64,000 nt of DNA from Oscillatoriales cyanobacterium (GCA_004292955.1 RDXX01000022.1:1-64000); one strand, 5' to 3'; counted from the stretch's first letter, positions 26,297 to 35,077 are shown. A program made the numbers and translations. The notes: a model not told the origin generated them from the letters alone.

Positions 26297-26699
26297 GACG
26301 GATTAGTTTTCCGGTTTGTGGCGCGTTGGTGGTTGGGAATGGAAGGGTGTTTGCAAGTAAGGGTTAGTAGGGTGCGTCAGCTAGAGTTTTTAGTGGATAA
26401 TTGAGAGTTTAAGAACTGACGCACCTTACAGCTAGGGGGTGCGTCAGTTTATGCAATTTCAAACAAGCCTCTCAACTTCGTACTGACGCACCCTACAACT
26501 ATCAACGGACGGATGGGTTTTCCGCTTTGTAACATATTTTTACACAAAATGAGAATGTAAGGTTAGTAGGGTGCGTCAGTTAGAGTTTTTAGTGGATAAT
26601 TGAGAGTTTAAGAACTGACGCACCTTACAGCTAGCAGGTGCGTCAGTTTATGCAATTTCAAACAAGCCTCTCAACTTCGTACTGACGCACCCTACAACT
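26297..26699. repeat. 200-bp tandem duplication with GCGTCAG hairpins
   Basis: A unit of about 200 bp is repeated head to tail (26297-26500 and 26502-26699). Within it GTAGGGTGCGTCAG, AACTGACGCACCTTACAG, GGTGCGTCAGTTTATGCA and GTACTGACGCACCCTACA form two stem-loops. The 130-bp core is nearly identical in the two copies; the 60 bp between is less conserved. No gene lies in 26263-26708. Confidence 0.88.
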
Positions 26700-26708
26700 T
26701 GACTTATA

Positions 26709-27056
26709 ATGGTATATAGAAACTGGAACAAAGAGTTAACAGAGGAAAATCTCCGAGAGCAAATAGCCCAAGCCAAGCAAACATGGAAAACCGCTGAGGC
26801 TATAAAGCCGCGTGCCGAATCCGTGCATTACAATCAGTCGGAAGATTTAATTGTTATCAAACTCAAAAACGGTGCTATTTTCTGTTTTCCTCCGAGGCTT
26901 GCACAAGGCTTAGAAAGTGCTTCACCAGAACAACTTGCTGATCTTTGGCTACCTCCTTCCGGTAGCAGCGTACACTGGGAAAGCTTAGATGTTGATTTTG
27001 GAATTCCCGAACTTATCGCAGGTATTTTTGGGACAAAATCTTGGATGGCTAATTAA
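26709..27056 (+). CDS. DUF2442 domain protein
   Basis: The 115 residues carry a DUF2442 domain in the C-terminal two thirds (SEDLIVIKLKNGAIFCFPPR ... GSSVHWESLDVDFGIPELIA, GIFGTKSWM). Family members often pair with DUF4160 proteins and are thought to belong to toxin-antitoxin-like or regulatory modules; a DUF4160 gene is not adjacent here. The N-terminal 40 residues are helical and charged. The start codon lies only nine bases after the repeat block, so the promoter must sit inside the repeats. Confidence 0.85.
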   Translation: MVYRNWNKELTEENLREQIAQAKQTWKTAEAIKPRAESVHYNQSEDLIVIKLKNGAIFCFPPRLAQGLESASPEQLADLWLPPSGSSVHWESLDVDFGIPELIAGIFGTKSWMAN

Positions 27057-27119
27057 TTTCTTAGTCTCTTAGAGAGGGACTTTGTTTGTGTAGGATCGGT
27101 TTGAACCGCCGAGTGGCTC

Positions 27120-27152
27120 AAATCCCCGATTTTTCTAATAATTCGGGGATTT
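27120..27152. terminator. Hairpin between convergent genes
   Basis: AAATCCCCGA and TCGGGGATTT form a 10-bp stem with a 13-base loop between the ends of the DUF2442 and pirin genes. There is no proper T-run, so a bidirectional terminator role is only likely from position. Confidence 0.45.
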
Positions 27153-27163
27153 CGCCTTAAATT

Positions 27164-27862
27164 TTATGCTAGATCGAAGAGCAAAAACTCCGCATCTTCT
27201 GTCGCTTCAATTACCAACTCAGCCTCATCACTAACCGCCGCACCGTCACCCTTTTCTAAAGTCAAGCCGTTGAGCAAAACAGCACCGCGAGCAACTTGTA
27301 TCCAAGCATGGCGATTTGGCTGCAAAACATGAGAAACCCGCGAGTTTTTATCCAAAACTGCTGCATACAAATCGACATCTTGATGCACTTTTACTGCACC
27401 ATCTCTCGCATCTCGCGCCGCAACTAAGCGCAGTTTCCCGCGCCTTTCTACTACGGGAAAATCCCGCTGTTCGTAACTCGGCTCTAAGCCATTTGTATCG
27501 GGCAACAGCCAGATTTGCAGCAAATGAACTGGGTCAGTTTGTGAGGGATTGAACTCGCTGTGTTGGATGCCCGTACCTGCACTCATCCGCTGTACTTCAC
27601 CGGGTTTGATTACTGCGCCGGTACCTAAACTGTCTTTGTGTTCTAACGCTCCTTCCAGTACATAGGTAATGATTTCCATGTCGCTGTGCCCGTGAGTGCC
27701 GAAACCTTTGCCGGGGTTAACGACATCCTCATTGATTACCCGCAACGACCGAAAATTCATATAATTGCGATCGTAATAGTTGGCAAAGGAAAATGTGTGA
27801 TAACTGTCGAGCCAACCATGATTAGCGTGTCCTCTTGCTTCACTTTTTCTGACTGCAATCAT
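27164..27862 (-). CDS. Pirin family protein
   Basis: A 232-residue bicupin of the pirin/YhhW group; E. coli YhhW oxidises quercetin in vitro, and cyanobacterial pirins respond to stress. The metal-binding signature of the N-terminal cupin is visible in [20 protein letters not shown] (H and H, E) and [12 protein letters not shown] with the later His. The ATG at 27862 gives [20 protein letters not shown], the standard start. It stands divergent from an HxlR regulator 138 bases away, an arrangement common for pirin genes, and is probably controlled by it. Confidence 0.93.
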   Translation of the reverse strand: MIAVRKSEARGHANHGWLDSYHTFSFANYYDRNYMNFRSLRVINEDVVNPGKGFGTHGHSDMEIITYVLEGALEHKDSLGTGAVIKPGEVQRMSAGTGIQHSEFNPSQTDPVHLLQIWLLPDTNGLEPSYEQRDFPVVERRGKLRLVAARDARDGAVKVHQDVDLYAAVLDKNSRVSHVLQPNRHAWIQVARGAVLLNGLTLEKGDGAAVSDEAELVIEATEDAEFLLFDLA

Positions 27863-28000
27863 TTTCTCAATCCTCCTTTAATTTTAGATTTTAGATTTGG
27901 CAATAACTTCGGGTATTTCTCGGATGTTTCTACTTTAAACCAAGTCAAGCTATTATGGGAAGTAGGCACTTAAAAGTGCGGTAGTTACCAAAAAGATACT

Positions 28001-28333
28001 ATGCAAGCTAAAGCAGGAACTATTGAGCGCGCAAATTGCCCGGTAGAAAGAACTTTAGAGGTGATTGGCGGGCGCTGGAAAGTCTTAATTCTCCGGGAGC
28101 TATTTCAAGGAGTGAAGCGTTTTAATGAGCTGCAACGAGCTGTCAACGGCATTACTCAGAAGATGCTGACGCAGCAGTTGCGGGAGATGGAGTCAGATGG
28201 GATTGTTCACCGAGAAATTTACCTGCAAGTTCCGCCGAAAGTTGAATATTCGCTCACGCCTTTGGGCGAAAGTCTTAAACCGATTATTGATTCGATGCAC
28301 GAATGGGGAATTAAGCATCTTAACTATAGTTAA
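28001..28333 (+). CDS. HxlR-family transcriptional regulator
   Basis: A 110-residue winged helix-turn-helix regulator with the family signature [15 protein letters not shown] (14-28), [40 protein letters not shown] and the wing [15 protein letters not shown]. HxlR proteins often sense electrophiles or oxidants through the N-terminal Cys (C14 here) and regulate the neighbouring divergent gene, here the pirin. The intervening 138 bases should contain the operator; I see no striking palindrome there. Confidence 0.92.
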   Translation: MQAKAGTIERANCPVERTLEVIGGRWKVLILRELFQGVKRFNELQRAVNGITQKMLTQQLREMESDGIVHREIYLQVPPKVEYSLTPLGESLKPIIDSMHEWGIKHLNYS

Positions 28334-28400
28334 GTTTATTGAAGCGTAGCTAATTCCCAATTTGCGATCGTCGCCGACTATATCATAAAATAACCCTTAT

Positions 28401-28538
28401 AAAGTTTGTAGTGAGGACTTCAGTCCTCTCTGATTTGAAGAGGACTGAAGTCCTCACTACGAACCTGTTATAAAGTTCGTAGTGAGGACTTCAGTCCTCT
28501 CTGATTTGAAGAGGACTGAAGTCCTCACTACGAACCTG
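28401..28538. repeat. Two tandem copies of a long hairpin
   Basis: Each copy has the arms TTCGTAGTGAGGACTTCAGT..CCTCT and AGAGG..ACTGAAGTCCTCACTACGAA around the loop CTGATTTGA, a nearly perfect 25-bp stem. Copies at 28401-28467 and 28472-28538 lie 70 bases apart, head to tail. Confidence 0.9.
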
Positions 28539-28604
28539 TCAGGGCGATATTTTTTCCGTCTTCCGACTGATGTCGTTTTTTCCAGCTAGTCCAACAATAA
28601 TAAT

Positions 28605-29003
28605 ATGAACAAAATAGAGCGTCTTGCCACTCTCAACCGCATCCGCAAACTCAGCCGCCTGATGGATACCGCCATTGGCATACCCGGTACTAAATTTCGC
28701 ATTGGTTTAGATCCCATTATCGGTTTAGTTCCCGGTGCTGGGGATATAGTAGATACTGCGTTTTCTGCTTACCTAATTTACTTAGCAACTCAATTCAATC
28801 TCCCCCCGAAAACTCTAGGCAAAATGATTTACAATATTAGTTTGGAAGCTGTTATTGGCTCAGTGCCTTTAGTCGGAGATATTTTCGATGCTTTTTATAA
28901 GTCAAACATGAGAAATCTGGCGCTTTTGGAAGCGCACCTCGAAGCAGAGGAACCCGAATTAGCAGCAGTTGCAGAACCTATTCATGAATCGATTAAACTC
29001 TAG
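28605..29003 (+). CDS. DUF4112 domain protein
   Basis: The 132 residues match DUF4112: RLMDTAIGIPGTKFRIGLDP, IIGLVPGAGDIVDTAFSAYL, then a second glycine-rich turn VIGSVPLVGDIFDAFYKSNM. Two amphipathic or membrane-inserting segments (about 45-65 and 85-100) suggest membrane association. The function of the family is unknown. The gene is monocistronic and follows the hairpin repeats. Confidence 0.88.
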   Translation: MNKIERLATLNRIRKLSRLMDTAIGIPGTKFRIGLDPIIGLVPGAGDIVDTAFSAYLIYLATQFNLPPKTLGKMIYNISLEAVIGSVPLVGDIFDAFYKSNMRNLALLEAHLEAEEPELAAVAEPIHESIKL

Positions 29004-29381
29004 GCGTCTACTTCACCAAAAATCCCAGCCAAAAACCGAAAATCTCAAAAACCTGCCCCACCCAGCGGTAAATTTACATCTACATTTTCTGCATCAAACC
29101 GTAGGGGCGGGTTCGCCAAAAATCTCATCCAACAAACAACAATCTCAAAAACCCGCCCCCACCCAACGATAAATCTAAATCTACATTTTTAGTATTTGAT
29201 AGAAATTAACGTTGATGTGGGTTATTGGTTGTGTGGGGGCGGGTTTACCTAAATTTTTTGTGGGTATTAAAGATGTTTGCGAACCCGCCCCTACCGAATT
29301 ATAAAAATCTGTAAGGGCGTATTCACAGAAAGATTTATCATCACGAAAAGGTTCAATAAACCCGCTCTTACAATTTAAAAT
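29004..29381. other. Spacer with GGGGCGGGTT repeats
   Basis: No gene seen. A 90-bp block (CCAAAAATC..AATCTCAAAAACC..GCCCCACCCA..CGGTAAATTTACATCTACAT) is present twice (about 29018-29090 and 29117-29190). Scattered GTAGGGGCGGGTT and AACCCGCCCCTAC motifs of both orientations surround it. Confidence 0.65.
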
Positions 29382-30407
29382 TTATACAGAATAGCGTTTA
29401 ACAGCTTCCACGAAAGCATTAACATCTTCTTCTTTAGTATTAAAAGCTGTTACCAGTCTAATAGTAGAGTTATCCCACCGATAAAACAGAAAACCCTCAG
29501 CTAAAACCGCTGCAATTACAGATTCGGGAAGCTGCACAAAAATCTCGTTAGCTTCGACGGGATGGCAAAACTTGACTTTCTCAACTCCGGCCAAACCTTG
29601 CGCTAATTTAGCTGCCATCTTATTGGCGTGAGTCGCATTTTTTAGCCACAAATCATCCGTTATATATGCTTCCAACTGCGCCGACAAAAACCGCATCTTT
29701 GAGAACAGATGTCCGCTGCGCTTGCGGTAAAATGGGAAAGTCTTTGCTAATTCTTGATTGAAAAATACCACAGCTTCCGCAGCCATCGCGCCGTTTTTTG
29801 TCGCTCCAAATGAGAGAATATCCACACCTGCGCGCCAAGTGATATCCGCAGGAGAACAGCCCAAACTCACAACAGCATTAGCAAAGCGAGCTCCATCCAT
29901 ATGCAGGTGCAAATTATGGCTGCGAACAACCTCCGAAATCTGGGCAATTTCCGCTGGATGGTAGACTGTGCCGGCTTCTGTGGCTTGCGTGATGCTGACG
30001 GCGGCGGGCTGTACGTGGTGGACTACTCCTGCACCAGCCCGATCGACTATTTCACCTAAAGTCTCTGCCTCTATCTTAGCATGATTTCCTGTTAATGTCA
30101 CTAACTTTGCACCGCCCGTAAAAAACTCCGGCGCGCCGCATTCATCCAGATTAATATGAGATTGGGCGTGACAGTAAACAGCCCCGTAAGGAGGAGTCAC
30201 AGTTGCCAGGGCCAAAGCATTAGCAGCAGAACCGGTTGCTACAGGAAAAACAGTCACCGGTGTCTCGAACAAATCCGAGAATTTAACTTGCAAACGCTGC
30301 GTATATTCATCATCTCCGTAAGACATCGCAGCACCGCAATTAGCCGCTGCAATCGCTGCCATAATTTCCGGCGAAACCCCGGTTGCATTGTCGCTACAAA
30401 AATTCAT
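29382..30407 (-). CDS. ltaE: Low-specificity L-threonine aldolase
   Basis: A PLP enzyme that splits L-threonine or L-allo-threonine into glycine and acetaldehyde. From ATG 30407 it has 341 residues, the family length. The PLP lysine is K204 in FGATKNGAMAAEA, the Asp that pairs with the pyridine nitrogen is D171 in LHMDGARFAN, and the phosphate-binding ATGSAAN lies at 57-63. An earlier ATG at 30452 adds 15 residues (MTVELYYRFCLPIIQ) that do not fit the family start MNFCSDNATG. Alternatives are beta-eliminating lyases of the same fold. Confidence 0.92.
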   Translation of the reverse strand: MNFCSDNATGVSPEIMAAIAAANCGAAMSYGDDEYTQRLQVKFSDLFETPVTVFPVATGSAANALALATVTPPYGAVYCHAQSHINLDECGAPEFFTGGAKLVTLTGNHAKIEAETLGEIVDRAGAGVVHHVQPAAVSITQATEAGTVYHPAEIAQISEVVRSHNLHLHMDGARFANAVVSLGCSPADITWRAGVDILSFGATKNGAMAAEAVVFFNQELAKTFPFYRKRSGHLFSKMRFLSAQLEAYITDDLWLKNATHANKMAAKLAQGLAGVEKVKFCHPVEANEIFVQLPESVIAAVLAEGFLFYRWDNSTIRLVTAFNTKEEDVNAFVEAVKRYSV

Positions 30408-30486
30408 TTGAATAATCGGTAAACAGAATCTATAATATAACTCAACAGTCAAAACTCAACCGTCAAGCATTAAACCAAGAGGAACT

Positions 30487-30699
30487 ATGGCAGAGTACCG
30501 CCAAATAGAATACCGCATCGGCAAAGACGGCAAAATTACTGAAACCGTCCTCAACGCCACCGGTTCGAGTTGCACCGAAACCACTGCCGGAGTTGAAAAA
30601 GCCCTGGGCCAAGTAGAATCTCAAGAGTTGTTGCCAGAATACTATGAAGGCGAAGAAAATTTGACCGCCGAACAAACTCAGACTTTAAAACAAGTTTAG
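30487..30699 (+). CDS. DUF2997 protein
   Basis: The 70 residues (MAEYRQIEYRIGKDGKITET ... SSCTETTAGVEKALGQVESQ) match DUF2997. In cyanobacteria this family often neighbours Ycf35/DUF1257 and ferredoxin genes; its role is unknown. Here it is the first gene of a three-gene plus-strand run: 11 bases separate it from the HTH-GrpE gene, which is followed after 20 bases by the Hsp70 gene. The AGAGGAACT upstream of its ATG is a fair ribosome-binding site. Confidence 0.85.
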   Translation: MAEYRQIEYRIGKDGKITETVLNATGSSCTETTAGVEKALGQVESQELLPEYYEGEENLTAEQTQTLKQV

Positions 30700-30710
30700 A
30701 AAAATTAACA

Positions 30711-31493
30711 ATGTTCTATCTCCTCGGTGCAACAGTTGATATAACAACAGGGCCTGCCTTCGGTATCGCGCTAGCTGTCGGGGGCATTTTTCTAATTTTA
30801 GTGTACCTTTATGCTGCATCCGAGGCCGGAGATGCGATCGACTTTAAGTACGATACAATCCTCCGGGAACGCATGAATCAGCTAGATATCGTCGATTGGC
30901 AAGACTTAGGCGAAAAAGCAGGCTTAAGTCGCTTCGGGGTGCGCCTAGTGCGGCAGGGAGACGTGGGAAAACTCACCCTAGACCAACTGCGGCGGCTGGC
31001 AACTGTGCTAAATTTGAATTTCCAGGAATTCGATCGCACTTTAAGCGCACTGCCCGTATCGGCTGCAATCACCACGAATCCCAGCGAAATCGAAGAATTT
31101 AAACAGCAGTGTTTCCGGCTGCGCGAAGAATTGCAGCAACAAAAAACTCAACTAACTACCGATTTTCGCCGCGCCACCTTTGAACAGTTGCAAACTTTGT
31201 TAACCAACTATCCCAGCGCCCGCAAAATGGCAGAAGCCAAGCCGAATATGCCCGCCAAAAATCTCTCGGCTTTGTTTACCCCCCTAGAAAATCTCTTGTC
31301 AAGTTGGGATTTTGAAACAATTGGTTCAGCTTGGGAACAAGTGACTTACAATCCGCAGTTGCACCAGCCGGATGTTGAAGATATAACAGAAGGAGAGTTA
31401 GTTTATATTCGGTTTGTCGGCTATCGGGATGGAGAGCAAATTCTTGCTCCAGCTAAAGTTAGTCGCAGCCTTCCACCGGGAATAACAAATTAA
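30711..31493 (+). CDS. Membrane-anchored HTH protein with GrpE-like C-terminus
   Basis: This 260-residue protein starts with a short hydrophobic segment (about 14-35). A Cro/C1-like helix-turn-helix follows (about 60-112: DWQDLGEKAGLSRFGVRLVR, LTLDQLRRLATVLNLNFQEF), then a coiled coil (126-165). The C-terminal part (205-255) has the GrpE beta-domain signature: NPQLHQPDVEDITEGELVYI, then RFVGYRDGEQILAPAKVSRS. GrpE is the nucleotide exchange factor of DnaK. With an Hsp70 homologue directly downstream, it is probably the dedicated exchange factor of that chaperone, tied to the membrane and perhaps to a ligand or DNA through the HTH. The true cellular grpE is not in the window. Confidence 0.75.
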   Translation: MFYLLGATVDITTGPAFGIALAVGGIFLILVYLYAASEAGDAIDFKYDTILRERMNQLDIVDWQDLGEKAGLSRFGVRLVRQGDVGKLTLDQLRRLATVLNLNFQEFDRTLSALPVSAAITTNPSEIEEFKQQCFRLREELQQQKTQLTTDFRRATFEQLQTLLTNYPSARKMAEAKPNMPAKNLSALFTPLENLLSSWDFETIGSAWEQVTYNPQLHQPDVEDITEGELVYIRFVGYRDGEQILAPAKVSRSLPPGITN

Positions 31494-31513
31494 ATTGAAA
31501 ATCTAAAATAGAC

Positions 31514-33133
31514 ATGACTACAGTTGCAATAGACTTCGGTACCAGCAACACGGTTGTTTGCATTCTCAACCCGGATACGCAAACACCAGAAACTTTGAGA
31601 TTGGGCGAAATGTCCCGCATTTTTAAGACCAAAAAATCGAACCCAGATGCCCTAGAAATACCTGTAGTTCCGACTTTAGTGTTTGTGAAAAATGCGGGAG
31701 AGTTGGTATTGGGAGAAAAAGTGCGATCGCAGCGTTTAGGACAATCCCAGCCCGATCGCTTTTTCAAAGCTTTTAAACGCGACTTGGCTGCCGATTATCA
31801 GCCCCCGGCCCGCAATATAGACGGTGAAAGCTACACGCCGGAATCAGTAGCTGAACAATTTATCAGAACTATATGGAAACAATTATATCAGCAAAACATA
31901 CAACCAGATAAATTAATTTTTACAGTACCAGTCGGAGCATTTGAGCGATATCTTGATTGGTTTCGCGACTTAGCAGAATCTCTCGGAGTTGAGGAAGTTC
32001 AGCTAATAGATGAATCCACCGCCGCGGCTCTGGGATATGCCGTACAACGCCCCGGTTCTTTAGTTTTAGTAGTCGATTTTGGCGGCGGGACTTTAGACTT
32101 AAGTTTAGTCCGCACTGCTGTAATCCCCTTTGCTAAGGGAGGCAGCGAGATTTCTCCCCCCCTTGGTAAGGAAGGGCTGGGGGGGGTGCGTGCCGAAGTG
32201 TTGGCAAAATCCGATGCTTATGTCGGTGGCGAAGATATTGACATTTGGATTGTTGAAGATTATTTGCGGCAAATTGGTTCGTCACGCGCAGAAGTTGGCG
32301 GCGTGGGCTGGCAAAATTTATTAGAAATAGCAGAAAAGTTAAAAATTCAAGTGTCTCAAGTTAATGAGGCGAAGGAAAGTTGGTTTGACGATGAAAATTT
32401 TATGTCTTATGACTTGCAGTTAAACCGAGATCAACTTGAAGAAATCCTGGAATCTCGGCAGTTGTTGGAACAGTTGCGGGAAGCTTTAGATGAAGTGTTG
32501 AGCATTGCGCTGGGAAAAGGTATCGGTAAAGCAGATATCGAACAGGTTTTGCTGGTAGGAGGAACTTCTATGATTCCGGCTGTATCTAATTTAGTGGTTT
32601 CCTATTTTGGGCGACAAAAAGTTAAAACAGATAAGCCTTTTGAAGCTGTAGCCCACGGCGCTTTAGCCTTGACACAATTGGCGAGTGTTGACGATTATTT
32701 GCGCCACAGCTATGCAATTCGCCTCTGGGAACCTTATGCTAAAGCTTATACTTATTCGCCGATTTTTAGCAAGGAAATGAAGTATCCTTGTGAAAGTTCC
32801 GAAGAGTTGACGCTGCAAGTTGCCATTGAAGGTCAAAGGGAAATTAGGTTAGATATTGGAGAAGTTGCGGAGGTGTCGCAAGCGGAGGTTACTTTTAACG
32901 AAAAAGGGCAAATGACGAGCAGTTTGCTCAACAAACACAGCGATTTTCGTTCTTTGGAAAGCCACCACCAGGAGGTTTGTGTGGCGCATTTGAATCCGCC
33001 TGGGGTGTTGGGGATTGACAGGGTTTCGGTGAGTTTTGAGGTGGATGAGAAGCGGGTGTTGTTGGCTACGGTGCGGGATTTGGTGACTGGTAAGGTTTTG
33101 GTGGCGAAAGGGGCGATCGCCAAACTGCAATAA
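31514..33133 (+). CDS. Hsp70/DnaK-like ATPase carrying an inserted repeat
   Basis: The 539-residue protein has the actin-fold ATPase of Hsp70: phosphate 1 IDFGTSNTVVCIL (6-18), phosphate 2 VVDFGGGTLDLSL (186-198) and the adenosine motif VLLVGGTSMIPAV. Compared with DnaK (about 640) it lacks most of the substrate-binding lid and has a short beta-rich C-terminus. It follows the GrpE-like gene by 20 bases, so both should work together as a specialised chaperone or regulator. Residues about 203-226 (AVIPFAKGGSEISPPLGKEG and LGGV) interrupt the block just after phosphate 2 and are encoded by an in-frame repeat insertion. The motifs otherwise look intact. Confidence 0.88.
   Translation: MTTVAIDFGTSNTVVCILNPDTQTPETLRLGEMSRIFKTKKSNPDALEIPVVPTLVFVKNAGELVLGEKVRSQRLGQSQPDRFFKAFKRDLAADYQPPARNIDGESYTPESVAEQFIRTIWKQLYQQNIQPDKLIFTVPVGAFERYLDWFRDLAESLGVEEVQLIDESTAAALGYAVQRPGSLVLVVDFGGGTLDLSLVRTAVIPFAKGGSEISPPLGKEGLGGVRAEVLAKSDAYVGGEDIDIWIVEDYLRQIGSSRAEVGGVGWQNLLEIAEKLKIQVSQVNEAKESWFDDENFMSYDLQLNRDQLEEILESRQLLEQLREALDEVLSIALGKGIGKADIEQVLLVGGTSMIPAVSNLVVSYFGRQKVKTDKPFEAVAHGALALTQLASVDDYLRHSYAIRLWEPYAKAYTYSPIFSKEMKYPCESSEELTLQVAIEGQREIRLDIGEVAEVSQAEVTFNEKGQMTSSLLNKHSDFRSLESHHQEVCVAHLNPPGVLGIDRVSVSFEVDEKRVLLATVRDLVTGKVLVAKGAIAKLQ
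32120..32191. repeat. In-frame palindromic insertion in the Hsp70 gene
   Basis: CCCCTTTGCTAAGGGAGGC and CCCCCCCTTGGTAAGGAAGG, then GCTGGGGGGGG, are of the same kind as the intergenic sequence at 53521-53556 (CCCCCCTAGCCCCCCTTGTA, then AAGGGGGGG). It adds about 24 codons without a stop. Confidence 0.7.
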
Positions 33134-33161
33134 TGGTACAATTGTTATTAAGATAAGATTC

Positions 33162-33212
33162 GGCGATTGAAATCGCTTCTACACAAACAAAGTCCGCCTC
33201 CGCGGACTGAAG
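33162..33212. repeat. GTCCGCCTCCGCGGAC dispersed repeat
   Basis: TTCGGCGATTGAAATCGCTT..CTACACAAACAAAGTCCGCC..TCCGCGGACTGAAGAA. Relatives lie at 38941-38993, in the tandem block at 10124-10258, and partially at about 10330-10370. Confidence 0.8.
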
Positions 33213-33242
33213 AATATCGATTTAAATCAAGTTTATGCTGCC

Positions 33243-34106
33243 ATGAAGAAGCAACAAAATAAATTCAGCCACCTCACAGCAATTGAAAGAGTTTACCTGT
33301 CATTCCCGGCAAAAATTTTATTAGAGCAAAACTTGCTTCAAGGTAAAGTTTTAGATTTTGGGTGCGGCTTCGGTAGCGATGTTAAATTGTTGCAGCAAAA
33401 AGGCTTTGATATTGCAGGTTACGACTCTTATTATTTTCCTGAATTTCCCGAACATAAATTCGACACCATCATTTGCTTTTATGTTTTAAATGTCTTGTTT
33501 CCCGAAGAACAAGCGAATGTGCTGATGGAAGTGTCGCACCTATTGAAACCAGGAGGTAAAGCATATTTTGCCGTGAGAAGGGATATCAAAAAAGAAGGTT
33601 TTCGAGAACACTACGTCCACAAAAAACCTACCTATCAGTGCATTGTCAAACTTCCTTTTAAGTCACATCTCTTAAATGAGTCTTGCGAAATCTACGAATA
33701 CGTGCATTACAACCATCAAAGAAATTCCACTAATAACTGCATATTCTGCAATCCGTACAAAAACCTAAATTTACTGACAGAATCAGCGACAGCCTATGCA
33801 ATATTTGACGGTTATCCCGCCAGCAAAGGTCATGTTTTAATTGTTCCCAAACGTCACACTGCAAATTATTTTGAATTGCCGTTTCGAGAGCAATCGGCTT
33901 GCTGGTTTATGGCGAATAAGGTGCAAGAGATGTTAATTAAAGATTTTCATCCTGATGGTTTTAATGTGGGTATCAATATTAATAAAGATGCGGGTCAAAG
34001 TCGCAGTCACGCTGCGATTCATGTTATCCCCCGCTACAGGGGCGATGCGGATGGAAATAAAGGCGGTATTAGATATGTGATTCCTCAAGTTAAAAATAAA
34101 AATTAG
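33243..34106 (+). CDS. Methyltransferase-HIT domain fusion
   Basis: The 287 residues join two domains. Residues 1-155 are a class I SAM methyltransferase (motif I VLDFGCGFGSD at 36-46, then DTIICFYVLNVL and LKPGGKAYFAVRR). Residues 165-287 are a HIT domain beginning CIFCNPYKN with GYPASKGHVLIVPKRHTANY. The histidine triad reads SHAAIHVIPRY: the outer His residues (H256, H260) are present but the middle one, the nucleophile of HIT hydrolases, is Ala258. The fusion is a known architecture; the substitution suggests a binding role or a changed activity for the HIT part. The gene stands alone after the GTCCGC repeat. Confidence 0.88.
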   Translation: MKKQQNKFSHLTAIERVYLSFPAKILLEQNLLQGKVLDFGCGFGSDVKLLQQKGFDIAGYDSYYFPEFPEHKFDTIICFYVLNVLFPEEQANVLMEVSHLLKPGGKAYFAVRRDIKKEGFREHYVHKKPTYQCIVKLPFKSHLLNESCEIYEYVHYNHQRNSTNNCIFCNPYKNLNLLTESATAYAIFDGYPASKGHVLIVPKRHTANYFELPFREQSACWFMANKVQEMLIKDFHPDGFNVGININKDAGQSRSHAAIHVIPRYRGDADGNKGGIRYVIPQVKNKN

Positions 34107-34279
34107 GAATTTGTGAAAGATTTTTTTAACGCAGAGGCGCAGAGAACGCGGAGAGAGAAGAGATGGATTTATAATTTTTGTAAGGATTGTGATATTTGAG
34201 CAAAGGGTGAGCAAAATAGAGTTAAAATGTGTTTGCCAAGTCTCAAACTACACATTAGCAGTAATTTGGTGTTCTGTTT

Positions 34280-34849
34280 ATGTCTAAGCGCAAAAAGCAA
34301 GAATGGCTCAAGGAAACTCTAGAGCTTAAAGAAGACCACAATTGGAAGTCAAAGCCTGGAACTCGCATCTTTGTCGCTGGAAGAGGTGCAGTCCGCTTTG
34401 ATGTTCCTCAAGATTGGCATTTTGAACCGGATACAAAGTCGTTCCGGTTTACGGATAAGAAACCGCCGGATGATGATTGTTGTTTGGAGGTTTCGTTTAA
34501 TTTGTTACCTCCTGGTAATTGGGGAGAATTTCCGCTGGTGCCGCTATTACAGAAAATAGTTGAAGATGATACCAGAAATCCGATCGATCCTGGGGATATT
34601 ATCCAATTGAAGCGGCAAACTGCTCGGGTTGTTTGGACCCAATTTAAGTTTATCGACCCTCCCGAACAGCGGGAAGCTTATTCGAGAATCTGTATCGGAT
34701 TGGGTTCTAATGTTCAGTGTTTGATTACTTTTGATTACTGGGTTGATGATGCTGAACGTTTGACTCCTGTCTGGGATACGGTGATGGACTCGCTGGTTTT
34801 GGGTTTGTTTATTAGTGACCCTCGAACGGGTTTTGCACGTCCTGATTAG
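34280..34849 (+). CDS. Conserved-looking cytoplasmic protein of unknown function
   Basis: The 189 residues (MSKRKKQEWLKETLELKEDH...) are rich in Trp and Pro, have no signal peptide and consist mainly of beta strands (RGAVRFDVPQDWHFEPDTKS, CCLEVSFNLLPPGNWGEFPL, VVWTQFKFIDPPEQREAYSR). The layout recalls the lipoprotein-like DUF1795/PsbP-type sandwich, but I cannot assign it. ATG 34280 is preceded by an AT-rich leader. It is not obviously part of an operon. Confidence 0.75.
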   Translation: MSKRKKQEWLKETLELKEDHNWKSKPGTRIFVAGRGAVRFDVPQDWHFEPDTKSFRFTDKKPPDDDCCLEVSFNLLPPGNWGEFPLVPLLQKIVEDDTRNPIDPGDIIQLKRQTARVVWTQFKFIDPPEQREAYSRICIGLGSNVQCLITFDYWVDDAERLTPVWDTVMDSLVLGLFISDPRTGFARPD

Positions 34850-35077
34850 AGTGTTTTTTGGGAAAATTTCAACAATTAATGTTGATAAGTGTTGAATTGG
34901 TAAGCCATCGGCCAGTAAAGTTAGAACCTGCACTAAACTTTACAACCACTTTGCCATGTAAATATCTGGCTTGCCAATTCCATTTGCGATCGCTAGTTTG
35001 TGAGATTTTAGTCGAGCGGCTCATCCCGTGTCAATGCTATAATTATTAACAAGTTGTGCTTAGGGAGACTACGAAAA

